Origin: a virus
DNA length: 22,967 bases
IMG/VR virus record: IMGVR_UViG_3300048780_000317
Span: 1-22,967 of that record
Strand: one strand, 5' to 3'
Positions 6,916 to 13,854 of the stretch are shown here, piece by piece (position 1 is the stretch's first letter; each line of letters begins with the position of its first letter). A model generated the notes under the pieces. That model was not told the origin of the DNA. It searched no databases and saw only the letters and a list, made by a program, of their open reading frames with translations. The position numbers were made by a program, and so were the translations under genes.

Positions 6916-7213
6916 ATTCTCTCGCCAGATACGGACGGCCATACTGCGGACGCTGTTCGTCCACTCGCGCGCGGGCCTCAACATAGGCTATGCCGCGTGC
7001 GACCTGGCGGGGACGCTGGCGGGCAGCATATTCGGCCGCGATGAGCGGCTCTTGGCCGGCGAGATCGCCGACCTGCTCGAGCGGGGGCTCATAAGGCCCG
7101 TTGAGGGCGCCGAGCCGCCCAGGTGGGTGATAACGGCCAGGGGCAAGGACTTTGCCAGGGCCAACCATCCGTGGGGCAAGGTGGATGAGTTTACCGGCGG
7201 CCAAAGGACTTAG
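6896..7213 (+). CDS. Winged-helix protein, VpaChn25_0724-like
   Basis: This 105-residue protein has a winged-helix look. Helix RTAILRTLFVHSRAG is followed by a long insertion, helix ERLLAGEIADLLERGLI, and a beta wing (RPVEGAEPPRWVITARGKDF). The ending (TARGKDFA...HPWGKVDEF) resembles the phage family called VpaChn25_0724. That family lies between DUF2730 and DUF3486 genes in Mu-like phages, exactly as here. The start at 6896 lies inside the end of the previous gene (20-bp overlap) and has AAGGA 8 bases upstream. The family's job is not settled; a packaging- or head-linked DNA-binding role is an inference from its conserved neighbourhood. Confidence 0.7.
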   Translation: MSESDIEFSRQIRTAILRTLFVHSRAGLNIGYAACDLAGTLAGSIFGRDERLLAGEIADLLERGLIRPVEGAEPPRWVITARGKDFARANHPWGKVDEFTGGQRT

Positions 7214-7270
7214 CCGCAGAGGACACGAAGGGCACCAAGAACTGTTTTTTATAGATAAGAACCGCAAAAA

Positions 7271-7927
7271 GTGAAAACAGGCAGGTCACATACATTCAAG
7301 CAACTGGCCATCGCGGCGGCGCGGGATGCCGACGTCCACATCGAGGGCGATCCCGATGACGTGGATGCCCAGGCCCAGAGCGTGGCCAAGAGCGAGGATG
7401 GCCGCCTCGTCCGCGATAGGGTGTGGGCGGAATACAGTGCCATGCTTCAGGACGCCAACACGTACGGCCTGGCGGACATCGTCACGTGGCTCAAGGATGA
7501 ATGGGACGTGGGGGTCGGGATGTCGAGCGTCCATCGCGACCGCGTGCGAGAGGCGCGGGGGCAGCGGGTAAATGACCTGGTGACCGCGAAGATCAAGGCC
7601 GCCGGCGAGATGATGCAGAAGGCCGGGGCGGGATCCCAATGGGAGACGGGCCTGTCCATCGCGGGGGGCATAACGCTGTCGACGCTGATGCAGTACGGCG
7701 AGGAATCGCTTCGGGAACTGTCACCTGGGGATGTAATAAAGTTACTCAATACCATGGCGAAATTGTCCACCGCCCAGGTGCAAAGGCAGATCGGCGAGGC
7801 GAAGGCGGAGCTCGCCAGGAAACTAACGACCCAGGTTGCGGCGGCATCGGCGAAGATGGCCGACAAAAAACTCTCGTCGTCACAAATAAGCAACATAGTG
7901 GAGGCCGTGCTTGGCAGCGCTGGCTGA
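7271..7927 (+). CDS. DUF3486-like small terminase (Mu gp27 type)
   Basis: This 218-residue protein is predicted to be the small terminase subunit, which recognises phage DNA and brings it to the large subunit. Residues about 60-95 (YGLADIVTWLKDEWDVGVGM then SSVHRDRVREAR) resemble the helix-turn-helix in which Mu gp27 relatives select DNA. The rest is helical and alanine-rich, as expected for an oligomerisation region. The only in-frame start upstream of this region is GTG at 7271, 13 bases after an in-frame TAA. No good ribosome-binding site precedes it, so the start is less certain. Its end overlaps the large terminase by 17 bp, and the order matches Mu gp27-gp28. Confidence 0.75.
   Translation: MKTGRSHTFKQLAIAAARDADVHIEGDPDDVDAQAQSVAKSEDGRLVRDRVWAEYSAMLQDANTYGLADIVTWLKDEWDVGVGMSSVHRDRVREARGQRVNDLVTAKIKAAGEMMQKAGAGSQWETGLSIAGGITLSTLMQYGEESLRELSPGDVIKLLNTMAKLSTAQVQRQIGEAKAELARKLTTQVAAASAKMADKKLSSSQISNIVEAVLGSAG
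7900..7904 (+). promoter_or_regulatory. Ribosome-binding site fixing a TTG start
   Basis: GGAGG is followed by six bases and TTG at 7911. This near-perfect Shine-Dalgarno site inside the end of the small terminase gene supports the rare TTG start of the large terminase. The next in-frame ATG lies much further inside, past the ATPase motif. Confidence 0.6.
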
Positions 7928-9359
7928 AAACACGACGGCCGTAAAGGAACTCCGCAAGGCGAGAAAGAGCGTCTTTGAATTTCTGCCCTACCAGCAGGCG
8001 TTCCTGGCTGACCAGTCCCGCGTGCTGGTGGGTTGCTGGTGCAGGCAGGCGGGGAAAGACTTCACCGCCGCCGCCAAGGCTGTGACCAGCGCCATCAAGA
8101 CGGGCCAAAAATGGTACATCGTATCGATCACGCAGAGACAGGCGGACGCGACGTTCGACAAATGTAAGACGTTCGCAAACGCTTTTAAGATGGCGTTGAA
8201 AGCACAGGGCGAGATAACAGAGGAGGCGGGGCCGGAATACTACGAGCGAGACAAGGCGATTGACCAGATGTTCCGCTGCCAGGCGCGGACGCTGCACCTG
8301 CCCGGCGGCGGGTCGGTGACGGCATTGCCGGGCCGGGACCCCGACACCCTTGCGGGCCTCACCGGCAACGTCATATTCACCGAATTCGGCCTGTTCCCCG
8401 GCGGCGGATACGACCACTGGCGAGTGGTGTTTCCGCTATGCACGCGCGGGTACCAGGTGATCGTGATATCGACGCCGCGCGGCAAGAACACGAAGTTCTA
8501 CGAGCTGGTGTCCGACAGCGAGACCTATAGCGTTCACAAGGTGGACATACGCCGCGCGGTCGCGGACGGCCTGATCCTGAAGGACAACAAGGGCCTCCCG
8601 ACCAGCATCGATGTATTAAAGCGGCTCTATAACGATGAGATCGGCTGGCAGAGGGAGTTCGAGCTGCAGTTCTCGGGCGATCTTGTGGCACTGATCAAGT
8701 GGGGCCTGCTGGAAACCGCCGCGCTGGCGGGGGCGAAACTTCCGTTTGACTTTGCCGGCGTGGTCAACGGCGCCGGCTTTGACATGGGCGGCCGGTGGAA
8801 CAGACTCAAACCGATTGACGATGGACGATTGGAGATTGGTTGGGACATCGCCCGCAACCGGGACATATCCGCCCTGACCGTCAACCACTGCCACGTCAAT
8901 AAGCAACGAGACCTCCGCGCCCTGGTGATGATGGAGAAGACGCCGTTTGCGTTCCAGCGGATGATCGTGTGCCAACTGCTCGACACGTTTCCCTCGGCCG
9001 TGGGTTGCGGGGACGCCACGGGCCTGGGTATGGACTCCAATGAGACCCTATCGACCAGATACCACGGCCGATGGCAGGGCGTGACCTTCACGCAGACGGC
9101 AAAGCGGGAGCTTGCGAGCCTGCTGCTGACGGCCTTTGACGAGGGATCCCAGACGCTGCCGGCGATGGACGGCCCGTACAAGTTCATAGCAACAGACCTC
9201 TATGCGTTGCAACGAGAGGGCGAGAAGGAAAACCTGACAATCAGCGAATCGGATAACCCCTTGCTGCCCCAATCGCACTGCGATATCGCGATATCGTGCG
9301 GCCTGGCCCGCAAGGCGGGGCAAATCGCGGGCAATCATTTTTTCGCGGACGCCGTTTAG
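7911..9359 (+). CDS. Large terminase, Mu gp28-like
   Basis: This 482-residue protein has both terminase domains. The ATPase half has an adenine-binding Q motif (FLPYQQAF, residues 24-31), a Walker A-like P-loop (CWCRQAGKDF, 42-51), a Walker B strand ending in Glu158 (NVIFTEFGLF), and motif III (ISTPRG, 186-191). The nuclease half has the RNase H-like acids D312 (GWDIARNRD), D368 (GCGDATGLG) and D458 (HCDIAISCG). It should power packaging and cut the DNA; in Mu this means headful packaging of host-flanked DNA. The usual Walker B Asp before the Glu is Thr here, and the P-loop Thr/Ser is Asp. A 7-bp repeat encodes residues about 301-311, just before the first nuclease Asp. Confidence 0.9.
   Translation: MAALAENTTAVKELRKARKSVFEFLPYQQAFLADQSRVLVGCWCRQAGKDFTAAAKAVTSAIKTGQKWYIVSITQRQADATFDKCKTFANAFKMALKAQGEITEEAGPEYYERDKAIDQMFRCQARTLHLPGGGSVTALPGRDPDTLAGLTGNVIFTEFGLFPGGGYDHWRVVFPLCTRGYQVIVISTPRGKNTKFYELVSDSETYSVHKVDIRRAVADGLILKDNKGLPTSIDVLKRLYNDEIGWQREFELQFSGDLVALIKWGLLETAALAGAKLPFDFAGVVNGAGFDMGGRWNRLKPIDDGRLEIGWDIARNRDISALTVNHCHVNKQRDLRALVMMEKTPFAFQRMIVCQLLDTFPSAVGCGDATGLGMDSNETLSTRYHGRWQGVTFTQTAKRELASLLLTAFDEGSQTLPAMDGPYKFIATDLYALQREGEKENLTISESDNPLLPQSHCDIAISCGLARKAGQIAGNHFFADAV
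8813..8840. repeat. In-frame heptad repeat inside the terminase nuclease domain
   Basis: There are four tandem 7-bp units: GATTGAC, GATGGAC, GATTGGA, GATTGGT. They encode PIDDGRLEIGW, directly before catalytic Asp312. Twenty-eight bases of a 7-bp period pass through all three codon phases, so the peptide is not itself repetitive. Confidence 0.7.
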
Positions 9360-9391
9360 TGGTCAGTGACAGTGGACAGCGATCAGTGACG
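9358..9391. repeat. Heptad repeat spacer, AGTGGTC family (terminase to portal)
   Basis: The units are AGTGGTC, AGTGAC (one base short), AGTGGAC, AGCGATC and AGTGACG. The repeat starts within the TAG stop of the terminase and ends eight bases before the portal ATG. It fills the spacer and leaves no recognisable ribosome-binding site. Confidence 0.75.
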
Positions 9392-9398
9392 ACCAAAA

Positions 9399-11858
9399 AT
9401 GAATGAAGACACAGCAATAACCGAGATGCAAAAGAGCTACCAGGCGTGGGTAGACAGCCACGTGGCCAAGGATTATATTCCCTCGGCGGAACTGACGAGC
9501 TGGGGAAAGCTCTTCGTCACGGGCACCGAGGGGATGATGTACGGCCAGCAGATCAACGAGCCGCTGGACCCGTACGCACAGTCGCTGTGGGTGAATCGCT
9601 GCGTCACGGCGATCCACACGGCAGTGGTGGGGACGCCGATCAGGCTGACGCGGGCCGCCCTGGAGAGGCAGTTCTCGTCTAAGAGCTACCAGGTCCGCTT
9701 TGGGCGCATGGCGCAGAGCCGCCTCAAGGCGATGGATGGCCGGCGCGGCCTGGTGGTCGGCAAGGAGCAGGAGGGTGAGATCGTCGAGCAGGGGCCGGCG
9801 TTTGACCTGCTGGCGCAACCAAACCATTACCAGGACTGGCCCGCCTTCATCTCGTCGATTGTAGGTTACTTCAAGCTCCGGGGATCAGTCGCGGCGGTCA
9901 ATACGAACGAGGCGCCTTACGGCAATGAGTGGCACCCGATCGATGGCAAGTACATCAAGCCCCGGTTCGAACATGATGCCCAGGGCCTGCCGTTCCTAAT
10001 AGGCTATATTTACAAGCCCAAACACAGCGGCATCGAAATACCTTTTCTGCCTGAAGAGGTCCGCTACTGGCATACGTGGAGCGACAAGGACCCGTTCACG
10101 GGCCAATCGCCCATCGAGCCGGCGAGATACTCGATCGCAACCGATTTTTCCGCCAGCCAGTTCAACGCCTCGGCCCTTGCCAATCATGGCGAGCCGGGCA
10201 TCATCTACATCTTCCCGCAGGGCATCGACGCGGAGCAAAAGAAGGACTTCTACGAGCAAGTCCGCCAAAGATGCCAGGGACCAACGAGATCGATGCGCAG
10301 CCTGGTCGTCGGCGGGGACCTGAAAATCGAGTCGCCGGGGCGGAGCTTCCCCGATCTTCAGTTCGACGAGGGCAAGACGCGATGTGCGCTGGAAATCTGC
10401 TGCAATTTCGGCGTGCCCCCCGTTGTCGCTGGCTGGGTACAGGCGTCTGGAGAGGCTACGGCGTATATCGCCGAGATGCGGAGACTCTTCTACGAGGCGA
10501 CGATCTTCCCGCTCCTCGAAACCCTCCTGCCGGGCATCCAGTACATGGTCGCGCAGGTAGAGGCTAACGCGGTAGTCTTCTGGCACGTCGAGGAACTGCC
10601 GATCATCCAGGCCGCGCGGCTGTCGCGGACGGCCCAGGCCAAGGACTTCGCGGCCATGGGCTACCCGGTCAACATGATCAACGACAGGCTCGATATGGGC
10701 ATGCCCGAGCTCTCGTGGGGCGACGAGGGCACGCTTGCCCAGGGACTTGTACCGGCTGACCTCCTAATGAGCGGCGGGGATCTGCCGGCAATCGATGAGG
10801 GGCCGACGCCGGCGCCCGATGACATACCGCCCGATGAGCCGGGAAATCAAGTCGGGGAGAGGGGCCTTCGCCAAATGGCGGCTACGGCCGCCCAGGAGGG
10901 GCGGGCGATGCAGAAGGCCTGGGAGGCGGCCGTGGGCGAGAAGTCGTTCCTGGACGCTGTGTGGCAGGCGTGGGCCAGATCCTGGAACCCGATAGCGGAA
11001 GGCTTTGGACGGACTTTACGGCAGCGATGCCTGGTGCAGGAACGGCAGGTGATCGCGGCGCTGAAACGAGAATTGCCGGAAGTGAAGACGCTGGACAGCG
11101 GCCGGGGGCCGGTGGTCACAAAAGACGACGGCATTATCAGCAGGGTCCTCTTGACCGTGTTCGGCAACGTCGAGGACAAGAAGGCGTGGCGGGCGCGGGT
11201 ACGCGTCTTTGCCCAGGACGCGCAAGAGCTTGGCTTGCGCCAGGCACTGGCCGAGTCAGGGCTCGCGGGCGAGGAACTCGACGAGGCGGTCCAGCGCATA
11301 CTCTCCAACCCCGCCATCGTTCACACTCTCAATAGCGACGTGATCCTCGTATCCACCAAGATTGACGACGGCACGCGCAGGATCCTCAAGGACAACATTT
11401 CGGCCGGGCTGCGGGCGGCGGAGGGCGTCAATAAGATCGCCGACCGCGTCCAGGCGGCCATGGGCAACAGGCGAGCGGCCGCCGTGGCCACAACCCGCAA
11501 CGCCATCGGCCAGGTAATGAGCGCCAGCCGCCATGAGGCGGCCTTGACATGGGCGACGCACAAGAAGTGGGTACACTCGCGTGGTCGCGGCATCCGCCGC
11601 CCCGAGCACATAGCGGCCGAGACGTTCTACGCCGCGAACCCGATCCCCATCGAGCAGCCGTTCATCGTGGGCGGCGTGCCCCTGATGTACCCGCGCGACT
11701 TTTCCACGGGCAACTACTCCGAGACGATGAACTGCCAGTGCCTCGACGTGTACATGCGGCTGGCGACGGAGGGGAAGGCGGATGGCCTGGCGGCGGTGAG
11801 GGCGCGAGACTTCTACAGCCGCGAAAAGATGATCGCGGCGCGGGCCAAGAAGAATTGA
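9399..11858 (+). CDS. Portal protein fused to a Mu F-like minor head protein
   Basis: This 819-residue protein joins two roles. Residues about 55-445 resemble HK97-type portals, with the hallmark FDEGKTRCALEICCNFGVPP at 322-341. The portal is the dodecameric ring at the packaging vertex. After a Pro/Asp-rich linker (about 466-484) comes a helical region and then a Mu F-like domain (about 590-787). That domain has AVATTRNAIGQ (695-705), KKWVHSRG (722-729), R734 with H737, PFIVGGVPLMYPRDF (754-768), and the closing NCQC (778-781). Mu carries these as separate genes (gp29 and gp30/F). The ATG at 9399 follows a heptad repeat and has no evident Shine-Dalgarno. The protease gene begins about 40 bp downstream. 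Confidence 0.87.
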   Translation: MNEDTAITEMQKSYQAWVDSHVAKDYIPSAELTSWGKLFVTGTEGMMYGQQINEPLDPYAQSLWVNRCVTAIHTAVVGTPIRLTRAALERQFSSKSYQVRFGRMAQSRLKAMDGRRGLVVGKEQEGEIVEQGPAFDLLAQPNHYQDWPAFISSIVGYFKLRGSVAAVNTNEAPYGNEWHPIDGKYIKPRFEHDAQGLPFLIGYIYKPKHSGIEIPFLPEEVRYWHTWSDKDPFTGQSPIEPARYSIATDFSASQFNASALANHGEPGIIYIFPQGIDAEQKKDFYEQVRQRCQGPTRSMRSLVVGGDLKIESPGRSFPDLQFDEGKTRCALEICCNFGVPPVVAGWVQASGEATAYIAEMRRLFYEATIFPLLETLLPGIQYMVAQVEANAVVFWHVEELPIIQAARLSRTAQAKDFAAMGYPVNMINDRLDMGMPELSWGDEGTLAQGLVPADLLMSGGDLPAIDEGPTPAPDDIPPDEPGNQVGERGLRQMAATAAQEGRAMQKAWEAAVGEKSFLDAVWQAWARSWNPIAEGFGRTLRQRCLVQERQVIAALKRELPEVKTLDSGRGPVVTKDDGIISRVLLTVFGNVEDKKAWRARVRVFAQDAQELGLRQALAESGLAGEELDEAVQRILSNPAIVHTLNSDVILVSTKIDDGTRRILKDNISAGLRAAEGVNKIADRVQAAMGNRRAAAVATTRNAIGQVMSASRHEAALTWATHKKWVHSRGRGIRRPEHIAAETFYAANPIPIEQPFIVGGVPLMYPRDFSTGNYSETMNCQCLDVYMRLATEGKADGLAAVRARDFYSREKMIAARAKKN

Positions 11859-11860
11859 AT

Positions 11861-11888
11861 ATTTGAGATTTGAAATTTGATATTTGAA
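11861..11888. repeat. Heptad repeat spacer, ATTTGAR family (portal to protease)
   Basis: There are four near-identical units: ATTTGAG, ATTTGAA, ATTTGAT, ATTTGAA. It is strongly AT-rich against GC-rich neighbours. It begins two bases after the portal stop codon, and the protease ATG follows at 11901. Confidence 0.8.
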
Positions 11889-11900
11889 GGCAGACGAAAA

Positions 11901-12677
11901 ATGGCAAAACATGTGGAAAAAAGCTTCGGACAACTGATCGTCAAGATAACCCCCGCCAAAGAGGGCAGCAATTATGACCAGGACTTCATCTGCTCGACCG
12001 ACTGCGTTGACCGCTCCGACGAGACGATCGACCAGGGCGGATGGATGCTCGACTCCTTCCGCAAGAACCCGGTCTTCCTGGCCTGCCACAAATATCAGAC
12101 AGACAGCGGCAGTTCCCCCGTGATCGGATCGTTCCGCAATATCGACGCCACGGATGGCAATCTGCGCGGGCAGGTGAAGTTCGCGGCGACGCCACTGGGG
12201 CAGGAATATAAGAGCCTCTACGCCGATGGCCACATGCGGGCGGTCTCGGTCGGATTCATCTCGCACCAGCCCGAGCACGTCACTGACAAGGCGACGGGCA
12301 AGAAATCCCTCTGTCATAAGAAGAACGAGCTCCTGGAGGTGTCGGCGGTTCCGGTGCCGGCCAATCCCGAGGCGCTGTCGCAGATGGGCTTTTTACAAAA
12401 CGCGGCTAAGGCCGAGTTGACGGCGGTTGTCGCGGACGCCCTCACCAAGGCAATCGAGAAGCGGGATGCCGACGTGAAGGAATTCATTCAACAACAGATT
12501 GACGAACTTAAATCAATGATCGAGGAGCGATCTTTTGCGAATCCCACGCCTGATCTTTCGGGCCAGGCTCGCGGCGCCCAGGGCGGCGCCGGCGATGACG
12601 AAGGCTCGGATGCGGCGGCGGGAAATCAGGCCCTGATCTATGCGGCAAAGAATTTGCGAAAGGCATGCACCTACTGA
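11901..12677 (+). CDS. HK97-type prohead protease
   Basis: This 258-residue protein belongs to the caudovirus prohead protease family, which cleaves the scaffold and capsid N-termini during head maturation. The core (residues about 10-165) has H63 in FLACHKY, S116 in GHMRAVSVGF, and the family signature ELLEVSAVPVPANPEA (143-158). The C-terminal 90 residues are a helical, charged segment (AELTAVVADALTKAIEKRD) and a Gly/Ala-rich tail, probably scaffold-like. The ATG at 11901 was chosen because AAGG lies about 10 bases upstream; a TTG at 11877 lies inside the repeat spacer. It is placed between portal and capsid as in HK97. Mu itself uses a different protease (gp32/I), so this head module is HK97-like. 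Confidence 0.87.
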   Translation: MAKHVEKSFGQLIVKITPAKEGSNYDQDFICSTDCVDRSDETIDQGGWMLDSFRKNPVFLACHKYQTDSGSSPVIGSFRNIDATDGNLRGQVKFAATPLGQEYKSLYADGHMRAVSVGFISHQPEHVTDKATGKKSLCHKKNELLEVSAVPVPANPEALSQMGFLQNAAKAELTAVVADALTKAIEKRDADVKEFIQQQIDELKSMIEERSFANPTPDLSGQARGAQGGAGDDEGSDAAAGNQALIYAAKNLRKACTY

Positions 12678-12686
12678 CCACTAACA

Positions 12687-12714
12687 AAGGCCCAAGGCCC
12701 AAGGCCGAAGGCTT
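12687..12714. repeat. Heptad repeat spacer, AAGGCCC family (protease to capsid)
   Basis: The units are AAGGCCC, AAGGCCC, AAGGCCG and AAGGCTT. The array directly abuts the GGAG ribosome-binding site (12715-12718) of the capsid gene. Heptads thus fill most of the spacer from stop codon to Shine-Dalgarno. Confidence 0.8.
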
Positions 12715-12724
12715 GGAGCAAAAA

Positions 12725-13105
12725 ATGATTACGAAACTTTTCAAGATGATGCTGGCTACGATGTCGCTTGCCGCCATGCCGGTCGAGAGCCGGGATGCGG
12801 CAGCGGTCGCAAAGCAATTGGCGGAGATCGAATTGCTCATCAAGAGCGAGGAATTCAAGGGCCTCGACGGAGGCGGCGAGGCGGTCAAGCTCACGGGCGA
12901 AATCGCCAACCTCAAACAGTCGCTCACCGTCCAGGACGCCGAGTTGAAGCGGATACAAAAGATGGGAATGACCTTTAAGGAAGGACAGATCATCGACTGG
13001 TCCAGCGCACACAGGCTGGAGATGCTGTCGATACGGCGGTCGTTTGACTCCGACGAGAAGGCCGAGAGATTCGGATCATGGTTCCTGGCCACCGCGCCGG
13101 AATGA
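12725..13105 (+). CDS. Major capsid protein, N-terminal fragment (delta/scaffold domain)
   Basis: This 126-residue product looks like the N-terminal delta domain of an HK97-type major capsid protein. It has a helical coiled-coil region (VAKQLAEIELLIKSEEFKGL, then AEIANLKQSLTVQD-like helices), followed by KAERFGSWFLATAPE and a stop. GGAG lies 6 bases before the ATG. In intact capsid genes this region leads straight into the N-arm and E-loop. Here the frame ends, and the next piece of capsid lies one frame away and much further along the protein. I infer an internal deletion with frameshift. The fragment may still be made, but it cannot form a capsomer alone. Confidence 0.65.
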   Translation: MITKLFKMMLATMSLAAMPVESRDAAAVAKQLAEIELLIKSEEFKGLDGGGEAVKLTGEIANLKQSLTVQDAELKRIQKMGMTFKEGQIIDWSSAHRLEMLSIRRSFDSDEKAERFGSWFLATAPE

Positions 13106-13674
13106 TCATGGCGTATGCGTTCGCCCGGGCACTTGACCAGGCGATGCTCCTGGGCGATGGCACGGCCGCGTATGGCAACATCACGGGCATCCTGAACCAG
13201 ACCACGGTGGTGTCGGCGCCGGCGTTGACGGCCGGGCACACCACGGTGGCTACGCTGGATATGTACGACTGGCTGTCCGTGGATCCGGCACTGGCGGCCG
13301 AATACGCCCGAAAGAACGCCAGGTGGATTCTATCGGGCACGGTTTCGGCGAGCGCCCGAGCTATGCGAACGGGACTGGGCGTCAATCCGATTTGGGAGCG
13401 TGGGGCGACGGCCGAGGAATCGACGCTGTGCTACTACCCCTACACGTTCTGCCAGGAAATGCCCGCCGCCGGCTCGGTCGGGGCAGGTCAACCCTACGGC
13501 GTCTTCGGCGATGTCCGCCGGGCGATGATGCTGGGCATGCTGGACAACATCGCAATCGACACCAGCGACCAGGCGATGTTCCTGTCGGATTGCACAGTGG
13601 TTCGCGGCCTGGCGTACGCGGACATCGAAATTACCGACGCGAAGAGCGTCGTGATCGCAAAGACCCATGCCTGA
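13078..13674 (+). CDS. Major capsid protein, C-terminal fragment
   Basis: This is a 198-residue open frame that matches the last part of HK97-fold capsid proteins. It has the P-domain helix and loop AYAFARALDQAMLLGDGT followed by GNITGIL, then the A-domain (ARKNARWILSGTVSASARAM), and the closing strands (YGVFGDVRRAMMLGML, DQAMFLSDCTVVRGLAYADI). HK97 gp5 has GDGT near residue 280 of 385, so here roughly 100-150 residues (N-arm, E-loop, spine helix) are missing between this and the N-terminal piece. The frame is -1 relative to the N-terminal piece, and the two overlap by 28 bp. No ribosome-binding site is clear for the ATG at 13078. It is best read as a broken gene. Confidence 0.7.
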   Translation: MVPGHRAGMIMAYAFARALDQAMLLGDGTAAYGNITGILNQTTVVSAPALTAGHTTVATLDMYDWLSVDPALAAEYARKNARWILSGTVSASARAMRTGLGVNPIWERGATAEESTLCYYPYTFCQEMPAAGSVGAGQPYGVFGDVRRAMMLGMLDNIAIDTSDQAMFLSDCTVVRGLAYADIEITDAKSVVIAKTHA

Positions 13675-13699
13675 TGATGGGTAGCCTCTTCTTGGCCCT

Positions 13700-13733
13700 T
13701 CTGGCTCGAAGGCAGGGATGGCTTCGAGCCAGA
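13700..13733. repeat. Perfect 12-bp hairpin after the capsid gene
   Basis: TCTGGCTCGAAG (13700-13711) and its exact complement CTTCGAGCCAGA (13722-13733) enclose a 10-base loop. It lies 25 bases after the capsid stop in a 180-bp spacer. No T-run follows on either strand, so it is not a classic Rho-independent terminator. An mRNA-stabilising or processing hairpin is possible. Confidence 0.7.
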
Positions 13734-13755
13734 GGGGGAGAAGGGGAGATTGGAA

Positions 13756-13778
13756 ATCTCAAATTTAAGATTTGAGAT
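13756..13778. repeat. AT-rich inverted repeat with heptad periodicity
   Basis: ATCTCAAAT (13756-13764) and ATTTGAGAT (13770-13778) form a perfect 9-bp stem with a 5-base loop. The units are the same ATTTGAG heptads as in the portal-protease spacer, here in both orientations. It lies about 75 bp before the next gene. Confidence 0.65.
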
Positions 13779-13854
13779 ATCAGATGAGAAGATGCACAAC
13801 GGTTTATTAACGGACGATTAAGCGGCTTTTGAAAACCTTTTTTGGAGATAAAAC

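Noticed and set aside
13048-13105. Programmed -1 frameshift joining the two capsid pieces
   Set aside because: No slippery heptamer or downstream pseudoknot was seen, and the joined protein would still lack the middle third of the HK97 fold.
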